From positions 16,618,501 to 16,682,500 of the forward strand of contig NC_065571.1 of the NCBI RefSeq assembly GCF_937616625.2: a stretch of DNA of 64,000 nucleotides. Direction: 5' to 3'. Every line of letters starts with the position of its first letter. Within the stretch, counting starts at the first letter, position 1. The position numbers and the translations under genes are program-made. Shown here piece after piece: positions 21,380-31,694 of this stretch. The notes beneath the pieces were generated by a model. The model did no database searches. It worked only from the letters and a program-made list of their open reading frames with translations, and was not told where the DNA came from. The stretch is from Mercurialis annua. Lineage: Eukaryota > Streptophyta > Magnoliopsida > Malpighiales > Euphorbiaceae.

Positions 21380-23395
21380 TTAAAATCCCGATGAATCTTC
21401 ATCTTCGGGTGAAGCCATTGTACTGGGCGAACCCTCATCTTTGGGTGTACCTCATCTTGGGAGAACCTTCATTTTTTGGGTGAAGCCCTTATTGGGCGAG
21501 CTTTTTTTGTTCTTTGGGAGTTGGGTGAACTCTCTTTTGTGCGCAAAATCTTTATTTTTGTTTTATTTAAGGGTTTTGAACCTTTCTTGTTTAGGTTTCG
21601 GTCGAGTCTTTTTCTTTTTTTATTCTATATTCTTCTTTATTGCTGCATTACTCCTTATTTTCCATTTATTTTACTATATTTTATCTACAAGTACTTGATC
21701 TTCGTTGTTTGTGATTTTAAGTTGTTTATTTATCATTCGTATTTATTCTTGATGCTCATTCTTCTTTTCCTGATTTTAGGATTTCAAGATTCCTTTTTTC
21801 TATGTTATTTGTGTTTGTCTTTATCGTTATTGATGGTGATCCTTTTATTTTAGCTCGCTTTTATGTAGGCGATGCTATTATAATTGGCGAAGCTAACATT
21901 TTTGGGATGGAATCCTTATTTTGGCGGTAATTTTGAATGTTGATCATGTTTACTCTTTTAATGAGTAATTATTTTTTCAAGACGAGTCTTTTCGTTTTTC
22001 CTTATACAATTCTTTCTTCATTTTGGGAATTCTATTTTCTTATTTGGACAGATATGAGTTCTTCAAACTCCTCCACAAGTACACTAGGGTATTTATGTCC
22101 ATTTTTGAGATCTGCTCATTCAGTTTATTTTGAATTTTCTTGATTTTTGATTTTGGGGCGGATTACTTTCCTTTTTAAGATTTGTTCCTTTTGGATGAGT
22201 TGCTTTTTTTTGGACGTTTCACATCATTTTTGCCTTCCTTTTGTTTTTTTTTGGTCTTGCCTTTATTTCGAACTCCTTTTTGTTTTTTGGGCATTCCCCC
22301 TTTCTTTCACATTTTTTTTATTTTTTGGGTTTTCCCTCACATATTTTCTAGGAGTAAATCTAAATCACTTTTTTTAAGAGTTAATCTAAACTCTTGGATT
22401 TTAAGGTTAATCTAAATTTTTTTAGTTTTATTCCTGATTCGGGCGAACTTATCTCTTTTTTCCCTCTTGAGGTTTTATTAAAGGTTCGGGCGAACTTATC
22501 TCTTTTTTCCTCTTTAAGTTTTTTCTTCAAGGTTCGGGCGAGCCTATCTCTTCTTTTCCTTTTGGGGTTTTATTCAAGATTCAGACGAATCTATCTATTT
22601 TTTTTCCTCTTTGGGGTGTTTCTTTAAAGTTCAAGCGAACCTATCTCATTTGTCTCTCTTGGGGGTTTTCTTTCGACGAGTCTTCTTTGGTTGATTTATC
22701 ATTGCCTAGTTTTATTGGGGCGAGTCCCTTTTTGGTTGTTTTCTTGATTTATTCTTTTTGACCGAGTCTTATTTAGGCGAGTCCCTTCTTGGTTGTTTAA
22801 GACTTATTCTTCTTTGACAGACTCTTCTTGTTTAATTATTCTTCTCTTCAAGTTTTGGTTTTTGTTTCTTTTTTGGTTCTTATTACTTTGTTTGATTATG
22901 CTTTTTTTGCGGCTTTTTTCCACTTTTTTACTTCTTACAGGAGTTCCTTCTTCATCTATTCGTCTGTTTCGCCCGAGATTTTTTTCTTTATTTTTGCATT
23001 GGTGCGCGCTCCGTTGTTTCGAGTGGTGCTCCCTTTATTGATTTCTTTCTCCATCTTCATTATATTTCTGGGTAAAATTTCTTTGATTTCTTGTTTTTTC
23101 TTCTCTTCCTTCAGCTTTTAGGTTTTTTTCTTTTCTTGCCACCGATTTTTATTATGCTTCTTATGTTCTTTTACTCCTTGCAGGAGTTCCGTTACTGCTA
23201 TCTCTCGCTTTATTTCTTTTTTCTGAACTTTCTCTTATTTTTGTAATTACTAGATCTGAGTTATTTGTTTTCGCCAATTGTTTGTCTTTCTTTGAACGAG
23301 TCTTCTTTGATCGATTCGTTTTTGCTTAACTTTAGTAGGGCGAATCCCTTTTTGTTTTGGTTTACTCCTTTTTTCGTCTCTCGCTTAAAATTAGT
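21380..23395 (+). repeat. T-rich degenerate tandem arrays, relic of a Tat 3' region
   Basis: Strong strand bias (plus strand T-rich). Blocks: GGGTGAAGCC/GGGCGAACC repeats (21400-21540); GAGTTAATCTAAACTC-type motifs (22350-22420) like those of the young element; five diverged units with GGTTCGGGCGAACTTATCTC (22440-22650); and GGCGAGTCCCTTTTTGGTTG units (22700-22800, 23280-23350). No gene; the short open frames here are by-products of low T/G complexity. Confidence 0.65.
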
Positions 23396-24206
23396 CATAT
23401 AATATTCATAATTTTTGAGTTTATATTTTTTTTACCAAATATAAAATTCATTGATGAAGAGTAAATTATATTGGAAAGTCATATAAAAAAGTTTATATAT
23501 GATTTTTCAATTTTGATCTAAAATACTAACAAACAACCCAAGATACAAGGAAAAAATAAATCGAAATTAGGCAAATCTAGACATCGATTCCGCATAAAAG
23601 GACCGAATGTGAACTTAAGAGCGAAGTTCCGTTGGAGCGGATCTTCGATTTGTCCTTCCGATTTGATCGGCAAACCGCTTGATCCGTTGAAGTTAAGTAT
23701 TTCCGATCCTCATCTTCAATGAAGTTCTAAAAAGTTTGAACAATACCCATCTAAAAATCTTAGATCTACAAAAAATTGACTATAAAGCTTGAACAATCAC
23801 TTGAGATTCTTGATAGATCTAAGAAAACACACCATAAAACATAAAAACATAAACTTTCAAGCAAAAAAACATTAAAATTCATACCGAAAAAGCTATTAAA
23901 CGAGTAAATTTATTGAAATAAAGTTTAAGTTTATAAAATATTAAATTTTTATGGGCGAAAAAGAGGCGATTTCCGATTGAGATCGGAAAATCACCTCCTC
24001 CCACCCTTTAAAAGATGAAGTAGAGAGAAAGTTGTTTAGAGAGAAGGGAGAGGAAATTTTTTTTTTAGAGAGAGTGAGTTTATATTTATTTGGTTTGATT
24101 AATTTTAGCAATTTAGTTATGACGTAATTGTATTGCCCAATAATTAATATATGACAGACACCACTAGTAAATCGGATTAAATTTACTTAATAGCTTAATT
24201 TTAATA
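23396..24206. other. Unassigned intergenic sequence
   Basis: AT-rich, with a 23580-23720 stretch of moderate GC content (GAGCGAAGTTCCGTTGG) and purine runs at 24000-24080 (AGAGAGAAAG). No coding frame, RNA gene or element ends recognised. Confidence 0.4.
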
Positions 24207-24481
24207 CTCCTTCCGATCCATAATATTTGTCGCATTTGAGAATTTCTTTTGGTCTGTAATATTTGTCATATTAGAGTTTTATGAAAGCATAAATTACTAT
24301 TTTTCCAAAATTGTCCCTAGCAATAAATACTTTGCAAGGTTAAAAGAACTAGTCAAACATAAAACAAGTGGTAATTAATATGGACAATTTAGTAAAACTA
24401 TACACAAATCAAGACATATTTATTATTTTCTTAATATATGTGAAATAGCCAAATGCGACAAATATTATGAACCGGAGGGAG
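24207..24481. mobile_element. Stowaway MITE
   Basis: 275 bp bounded by TA dinucleotides (24205-24206 and 24482-24483), termini CTCCTTCCGATCCA and ACCGGAGGGAG, and conserved subterminal ATATTTGTCGCATTTGAG. This is the Tc1/mariner-derived Stowaway signature. Confidence 0.88.
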
Positions 24482-24483
24482 TA

Positions 24484-25595
24484 GCAACTAAATATTAATG
24501 GCATAATCAAATTTCTTTAATTCCATACCTAAGTCTTAGTTGTTGAATAAAAAAGAATATTGAAGTAGAGGAAATTTCACCTGCCAAAGAACACATAGCA
24601 GATGCACTCACAATTATTAATTATAGCTTCCACTTCACTATTTTCCATTTTCCATCAGCTAATAAACTTAAGACAAGCTTTCCACAATTGTAATTTCATT
24701 AAATAGATTTTCTAGCCATTTTCACCGACATTTTTACTCTTTCAATTTCCTTTGAAACTACTTTGTTCTATTGCTATAGAAATTGTTCGCCTTTGTCTCT
24801 CTCTCTCTCCGCTTCTTCCTTTTTCTACATTATTTTTGGTTTCTAGCTTTCTTCTTACGCCATTATTATTATAGGCAGCTGTTTCTTGGTTCCTTACCAT
24901 CTTATCCAAATCGTTTTGAAATTTTTCCAGTAACCTTATCAAGATTTTAATGGTAAATTTTTGAATTGCCAGCCACCGACGTGGTCGCAAATTAGGGATC
25001 TTGAAGATCCTTCGCCGGCGGGCGGTGTTGTTTTTTGAGTCTTTTCTAGACTCTACAGATTTAGCAGATCTATTAAATCTGTTCGCCTGGAAATATTCCG
25101 GACTCGAATCTTTGAATTTATAATCGGGATCGGTTTGAGGTTTGATACTTTAACGAACCTATGCAGATATTCACAGGGCTTGTTTGGTTAAAGACACTTA
25201 ACCACGTGATCTAATAAGTAATAATCTGGGAGTTAAGAACTCAGGCGAGATTAATATCGAAAACTACTCCTAAATTAAAACAATCCGGAGATTACGAGAT
25301 AAAAAGCACTGGGCTTGGTTTTTGATTGATTGATTTGTTGATACAAAAATAATGAAGCTCTGTGCTATTTATAGCTCCTCACAATCGAGACTCCTAATCT
25401 AACTACGACTAAAACTCTAATAGAAAAAACACTCCTAATGAGCTACAAATTCCTATAAAATAGAAAAAGCAATAATAAACAGGCTTTCCGTTGGGCCTTA
25501 CTCCCTGATAAGCCCACATGAAGTTCTATCCGGTAATTATTTGGGCCGGTGTAAACAAAATCTATTTGCTGTTTTTTTGGATTAGTCTTGTCGGA
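24484..25595. other. Unassigned repeat-like sequence
   Basis: 24990-25440 has LTR-like texture (GCTATTTATAGCTCC, GAGACTCCTAATC), but no paired repeat is found in the window. A short minus-strand open frame at 24742-24990 is not recognised and is probably not a gene. Confidence 0.35.
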
Positions 25596-26700
25596 TTCCA
25601 TCCTTAAATGAGAATTTATTTTGAGTTCAGAAAATCTCCTTCTAGTTTGAAGTTTACAAGCTTTTTCCACAGACGGCACCAATTGATGGATTCCGGCATC
25701 TCGACGGCGTTTAACCTGCAAAAGAAGGTAGATGGCTAATCGGACGGTTTTTCCGATTAGTTCTCCTATGCTTAAGTCAGTTTAGACTTTAAGAAGAATA
25801 ATTATATTTGTTGTAAATTGTGTGTTTTAGGCATACCTCCTTATACAATAGTCGTGAGTGAATGCCTTGTAGAGTCTAAATAAAAAAAATTCTATTTAGC
25901 ATATGAATTCAAATAGAAAAAAAATTCTTATTCGGCTTGTGAACTTATTTAGAAATAATTTTCTAAATAGGATTATATTTCTTGTATGTGAGTATGTTCG
26001 AATAGGAATATAATTCCTGCTCTTCTAGAAGATCTGTGTCTTTTAGAATCTCTTTTATAATATTTCGGTTTTCATCAATAAATTTCATATTCTCTAAAAT
26101 TTATGAATGCTCTCTCTCCAATACTTTATATAGAATTTTGTCCTTTTAAAATTTACAGTTTTTATTTCTCTAAAATTTAAAGATTCTCTCTTTTCCAGAA
26201 TTCGTTTTCTCTAAAAAAAAAAACAATATATAAATTTTGTCTTTCTAAAATTTTCTATATAAACATATTTCTCTAAATGTTTTTTTTTTGTGACGAGAAC
26301 TCACTCTTTTGAGCCGAAACTCAATATTATTATCAAATCTCGGGATGTGGACCGCCCGCAAGCCCACATAATTGGTAATTCTGGGCTATAATGGCACGCA
26401 ATCCAACCTCAACCACTCCATATTAAGAAAAGGCGTAGCCAGGGTTCGAACCTGCGACCTTCGGCGCCCAGATGTCTGAGACTTAGATCATTAGACCAAA
26501 CCCGTGCGGGCATTTTTTTTTCTCTTTCAAATTTTCTATCTAAAATTTTATTCTTTCAATTTTATAGATTCTCTTTATGTTTTCTCTCTAAAAATCTATC
26601 TCCCTAAATTTATAGCTTTCTCTCTAAAAATTTCTTTCTAAAATCGTATCTCTGTAATATTATCAGTATATGAAATTATCTTTTAGTTATTTATAAACAG
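25596..26700 (-). repeat. Truncated LTR with leader of a Tat-like relative
   Basis: 25600-25690 matches the leader of the young element (GAGTTCAGAAAATCTCC, TTTTTCCACAGACGGCACC), followed by an LTR start TGATGGATTCCGGC and shared TAACCTGCAAAAGAAGGTAG, CGATTAGTTCTCC and TAAGTCAGTTTAGA. Diverges after about 25870 and contains the SINE 26281-26512. The rest of the element is missing. Confidence 0.75.
26281..26512 (-). mobile_element. tRNA-derived SINE
   Basis: On the minus strand it begins GCCCGCACGGGTTTGGTC, has a box A-like TGGTCTAATGATC, then box B GGTTCGAACCCTGG about 50 bases later, and ends in an A-run (plus-strand T-run at 26281-26290). Length about 230 bp. These are pol III promoter features of a tRNA-derived retroposon; it is not a functional tRNA. 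Confidence 0.8.
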
Positions 26701-27338
26701 GTCAGTAATTAAATTTTTAAATATATAGTGTAATTTACTTAAAAATAGGTGAATGAGGGGCTTATGGTTAAACAAGATTAAAAAAATATGGATATTCATA
26801 TAAAATTTAAACGAGTCATAAATAGATAGATTATCCATTTATAGGCGTATTCATTTAAACTTCACTCATACCCATGAATTTTCCACCTGTAGCTATAAAT
26901 TATTTGAGAGTGCTTAATATAGAACATAATAAGCAATGTTTTTAAAGCCGGACCGGAATACGAACCGGCTTCGTCGAGGGTTCATGATTCGAACGGTTTA
27001 ACCGGGTTGGATCGGTTTTTTTAATTTAAATAATTATAAACTTCTCTTTTTGTCTAACTCACTTTCTTTTTTCTTTGTGAGTTTCGGGATTATTCCCATT
27101 CATAGGTCCGAAATCCAGCAGAGTGGATCATGCTGATTGCAGAGTGGATCATTCGGACCTTTCTGGATTTAAAATAAATAAGTAAAAAAATATAGTCAAT
27201 TTATCACAGAGACTAAAGAATTGTCACTGAAATTCATTATCTAAATTGTATGTTAAATATTCAAATTAAGATTAATTAAGAGACGACAGTTTTTTTTTAC
27301 ATTACAAAACCGGAAAGGAAACAAGGGTATTAATAAAA

Positions 27339-28762
27339 GGCTAATCACCTCAAAAACTACCGACCTTTCATTGTTTTTTCAATAACACCCTGACCTTGCA
27401 ATTTCGTCAATTGCACCCTATTTCGTATTTTTACGTTTCAATAGCACCCTAATTTAGAAAAAATTGATGATTTTATTATTATAAGGATTAAATTTTATAA
27501 AGCAATCAAATTTAAGGGTTATTTTATACCTTTTTCTATTTGGGAAAATCCTAATAAATTCCTTAACTTAAAAAACTTTCAAATAAATCCTAAATAAAAA
27601 AATTAATTAAATACATATATAATTAATTATTTAATTCAAAATAAATAAATAGATAAAACGGAATCCACCATGCCGCCACCCGCCGCTCTCCGGTTTCCGG
27701 TTTCCACCGGAGACGAGCTTTGGGGAAGACGATCTGCAGCAATAACATAGATTGCAAGGATATACGTAAGGAACTGACTACTGAGTCATAAATCTTCAAG
27801 CAACCAAAAGAAAACTCAATAAAGGGAAACATCAGTTGTAAGCAGTGGTAATTTGTTGTAAGGACGATGAGAAAATGCAGAGACAAACTCAATAACACAA
27901 TATGCCCAAGGATCGCACCAGATTACTACAAAAAATTGAAATAGAAACATAAAACAAAATCACAATCGATTTCCAAGGCAGTAATTTGAACTTCGAGCAC
28001 CGCTGAAGAGAAGAGAAGAAAATCAGGGGCATAGAGAAGAACAAAAATAATTGATCGCTGAATCGATTAAAACATTTTCATTATTTGAATCATCGATGAA
28101 TCGCTGTATCTGTATGCCTTGAAATGAAAAAAATGTGATCAAAGTGAAAGCATTGCTGAAAGAGATTTAGAAATTTCTATTTTCACCCTTAGTATATGTA
28201 GAGACCCTTTAAACCGCTGCTATATACCTATAAAATTAAAACCCGCCTCCATTAAAACGATTAACTCTTATATCTTATAAGTCAGTGGCATTATTTAAAA
28301 CCATCACTGTCAATACGCCGGTGAAACAGTTTTTTGGCGTAGTGATTTCTCAGTCTAATTAAGAAATAAAAACCATATGGAAGACCATCTCGTCTTCCCC
28401 ATGGAAGACCGGTGACGGAGTGCGGCGTTCGAACGGAGGTGGTGACGGAGTGCGGCGTTCGAACGGAGGTGGTGACGGAGAGCGGCGGCGGGTCAGGCGG
28501 TGACTTGTTATTAATTTATTTAGTTTTTGTTATAGAGAAGAGGGTTTGTACGTATAATGTAAAACATCATATGATATTTAGAGTTTTTCAAAAATATGAA
28601 GGATTTATTTTGAACTTTATCCAAATAAAAAGAGTTAATTTAATACTTTAGGGTGCTATTGAAACGTAAAAATATGAAATAGGGTGCAATTGACGAAATT
28701 AAAAGGTCGGGGTGTTATTGAAAAATAAAATAAAAGGTCAGTAGTTTTTGAGGTGATTAGCC
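27339..28762. mobile_element. MULE-type element with about 1 kb of non-TIR cargo
   Basis: GGCTAATCACCTCAAAAAC to GTTTTTGAGGTGATTAGCC, arms of about 120-150 bp, TTAATAAAA duplicated at 27330-27338 and 28763-28771. Between the arms, 27655-28500 includes GC-rich text (CCGCCACCCGCCGCTCTCC) unlike the AT-rich arms, and a 30-bp tandem repeat. The layout is that of a Pack-MULE, but the source of the cargo is not recognised and no long intact frame is present. Confidence 0.8.
28411..28495 (+). repeat. 30-bp tandem repeat, about 2.8 copies
   Basis: GGTGACGGAGTGCGGCGTTC starts at 28411 and 28441; a third diverged copy starts at 28471. The period is a multiple of three, so an open frame passes through all copies (28412-28651), but nothing supports translation. 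Confidence 0.9.
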
Positions 28763-28839
28763 TTAATAAAATATAAAATAAAATGCTAAATATATATGTA
28801 TAAGCACTTCCCCATTTTATGAGTAATTTATTTGGTTTG

Positions 28840-29560
28840 ACTTGATTCTTTCTAGAATTTGTCAGTAAAACGTGAATAGGATATTATGAATCAATCCCGG
28901 GGGTGTCCGTGAGATGAGTGCCCGTAAGTCGTTGAGTTAAGAAGAGGTTCCTAGCCTAGCTCTTACTATGTTACATACAAGTGAGGCTTAAAAAATAAAA
29001 AACGCCTTTATTTTTTCTTTATTTTATTATTTTATTTTTAATTTTCAGAATTCCTTTTTTTATAGTTCGATTTTTTTTATATGGTGTGAATAGCCCGTTC
29101 TTCAGTGACCAAGGAAGCAAGATTCACGTAGAAAGACTAGCACTATTACAGGAGCGCTTATGAAATCTATCTTTTCCTTTTCCCGAAAGTCTGGAGAAAA
29201 TGCAATCAATAGGATTTTCCTAACCCTCCCTTCCCGAAACGAAGGAGGTGAAATTTTTTTTTCTTTCCGCAGGGATCAGGAGATTGGATCTAGCCGCGAA
29301 AACAAAATTGTTGAATTAAAGAATCGAAATCGAGAAGAAAAAGAATAGTCGCACGTAATGACAGATCACGACCATATTATTTAAAGCTTGTGGTAAGAAG
29401 GGGTTTCGTTCTAGTGCCTGAAAATAATATTCCAAAGCTTTTGTATGTTCTCCACACATCTTAACAAACGGCGCCGTCCTACGAAGTACTTGAAGTTCGT
29501 TCCCCTACCTTATTGAGAAAGTAGATGAATCTCCCTTGAAATTATTAGATACCGATTCCT
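28840..29560 (-). pseudogene. ycf3: Plastid-derived insertion (NUPT) with ycf3 exon 2 end and intron 2
   Basis: Minus strand 29453-29355 encodes 33 residues matching the end of exon 2 of plastid ycf3/pafI (photosystem I assembly factor): [17 protein letters not shown], then [16 protein letters not shown]. It is followed at 29354 by GTGCGAC, the 5' consensus of a group II intron, exactly where ycf3 intron 2 begins. Intron-like sequence runs on to about 28840. Beyond 29460 the exon is not continued, so the fragment is truncated or rearranged there. Several substitutions relative to the usual protein are consistent with nuclear decay. It is not a functional gene. Confidence 0.82.
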
Positions 29561-29777
29561 ATAAAAATTGCTATAATATAAAAAAAGTGTTTCCTTTTTT
29601 TTTTCTTATCTATCGTCTTTAATCTCTATCAAAAACCTTTCTTGAGTCTAATATTTAGTCTAATAAAAAATGATTCTATCATTTCTCTATCCGCAATTCA
29701 ATATAGCTTTTTAAATTAAATATACAATATTGAAAATTAAAGATATGATAAAATATTTAATTTTTTTTTATAAAATA

Positions 29778-30318
29778 TCTATACTATATATAAAAGCACG
29801 GATGGGGGGGACAGGCAAATTTACTGAATAATCCTTTTCAGTTTACTACTAAATAAAGGTTTTATAGTCATTAACTAATTAGTTATTTAATTAATCACTG
29901 TTGTAATTAAAGTCCTAATTAGAATAGGTAGCTAAATTATCTTCAATTTAGTTTTTAGTATGTAAAAATAACTAAATTGTCTCCAAATTAGTAGGAATAC
30001 TATCTTTTAGTTTGATTGAACTACAAAATTAAAATACTGTATTTGGTCAATATAATATTATTTAAATTTCTATCTTATTATTTTAAAAGATATTATTAAT
30101 AAAATTAAGTTAATTATTTAATTATGGTTATTATAATACCAAAAAAAGAATAAATTCGGTATGGAAGAAAATTTAATAACCGAATATACTATATAAATGC
30201 TTAACTAATTTAATATTAATTATAAATAAAAAATTAATATAATTATAATAAATTTACTAATATGTTCATTGACGAGTTACGTTACGAGCCACGTGCATAG
30301 CACGTAATGCGAAACTAG
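29778..30318 (+). mobile_element. Non-autonomous Helitron
   Basis: 541 bp from TCTATACTATATATAAAAGC to GCGAAACTAG, inserted between A (29777) and T (30319). A hairpin ACGTGCATAGCACGT lies shortly before the CTAG end. This matches the Helitron rules 5' TC, 3' hairpin plus CTRR, and no target duplication. Confidence 0.85.
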
Positions 30319-31198
30319 TAATCATAAATGAGCACTTTGTAAGTGTATATAAAATAATTATTTGTATAAACGAAAAAAATATTTTTTTATTTTAATAAAT
30401 AATAATCATATAATAAAAGTTTATAAATAAAAATATAATATATTCAAATAAAATTAAATATATAAAATATAATTTTAATTGATTAAAAAATGATGATTTA
30501 TTTTTAAAAAGCTTATTAATTAATAGAGGTGTATCATTTTTATTAGAAAAAAAAAGAGGATGATGCAGGAGTAATGTTTTAAAAATAGACGATCAAATCA
30601 GTTTCATGAAGAGTTCAAGGTTCAACTTAAATTTTATAATTTTAATAAAAAAATTTAAAAACTTTAAATTTTCCACTTGTGCATTTTTATTTTTAGACAT
30701 AAACATAAATTTTCCGTGCGTGTATTTTCCGTGCGATAATGTAATAATGAAACTAATATGTTATATTAATTAAAAAAGTTAATTTTATGTGACAATTTAA
30801 TATCTAATTTTAAATTTTTGTATTAACAAATTTCATTTTCATATATTAAATTACTTTAAATGATAAAAAAAAAGCCAATTTAAATAGATGAGAATGAACA
30901 TTGCAACAGCTATGAGGGTCTATGACATAACCAAAGTGAAGTTTGTGGGAGAAAAAAGACATAAAGTACACTGTCAAATGTCAATCCTGTCATGTCTCCC
31001 ATTAAAAACAAGGGGAATTCAAAAACCGGAGCTGTCCGGTTTTGTTAGTAAATCGGATTCTTCCGGTTTGACCCGATTTTCACCCGATCTTTTAAATGTT
31101 GGATTTTTATATGTAACCGGACCGGACAGATGGCCTGTTACCGGTTAACCCGGTCCGACCGGCCAATCCGGTCCGTTTTTAACAACATTGATAATAAG

Positions 31199-31694
31199 TC
31201 ATATTCAATCAACATTCTCAACAGCAATTTACCACAATAATATTAAAACAATAGTAATTTACTCATTATAGAGTCTATACTATGGCAGCGCTCAGGAGTC
31301 ACAAACGCAGACAGCAAATTATTAACAATGGGTGAAAAGACAAAATAAATAAAATTGGCAAAACACAAAACAACTTGTGCAACTTTTACACATATAATAC
31401 ATTTATTTCTTGAAGAATGAAGATATTAGAATATCCTCTAAAATGGTCATCTGCTTCATTGCAACAATGACGCCAAGAAAAAATGCAGCTGCCAATCAAA
31501 TATAAGAGACTATTCAAAAATAAAAAATATCAGAAACTTGAGTATCGTAATCACATTCCTTTAAAACGACGCATTATTTATACACAAACTAGTATACATG
31601 ATCTGAATTCACATCAAACATTCGAATCCAGTGTCCCTCTCAAAATAGGTTTAGCAGAAAAACAGCATAGACCTGCGACAGACGTACAAAATTT
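31199..31694. other. 3' flank of the DJ1A-like gene
   Basis: Between the hAT-like composite and the DJ1A stop codon. The minus-strand 3' UTR should end here, but I see no unambiguous poly(A) signal. No other gene is seen. Confidence 0.4.

Larger units (their letters stand above)
26934..31190. mobile_element. 4.26-kb hAT-like composite element
   Basis: Termini CAATGTTTTTAAAGCCGG and CCGTTTTTAACAACATTG, homologous to the ends of 5351-6718. ATAATAAG is duplicated at 26926-26933 and 31191-31198. No transposase frame is seen. The interior holds a MULE-type element (27339-28762), plastid-derived DNA (about 28840-29560) and a Helitron (29778-30318). Confidence 0.82.

Noticed and set aside
21441..23121. 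Many Phe/Leu-rich frames that look like membrane proteins
   Set aside because: The plus strand is extremely T-rich tandem repeat, which produces hydrophobic frames by composition alone.
26400..26512. A tRNA gene suggested by box A and box B
   Set aside because: No cloverleaf can be closed; the sequence continues for more than 100 bases to an A-tail, which fits a SINE.
28412..28651. A 79-codon frame with a repeated TECGVRTEVV motif
   Set aside because: Produced by a 30-bp tandem repeat, with no other support for translation.
29160..29348. A plus-strand 62-codon frame
   Set aside because: It lies antisense to the plastid-derived group II intron sequence.
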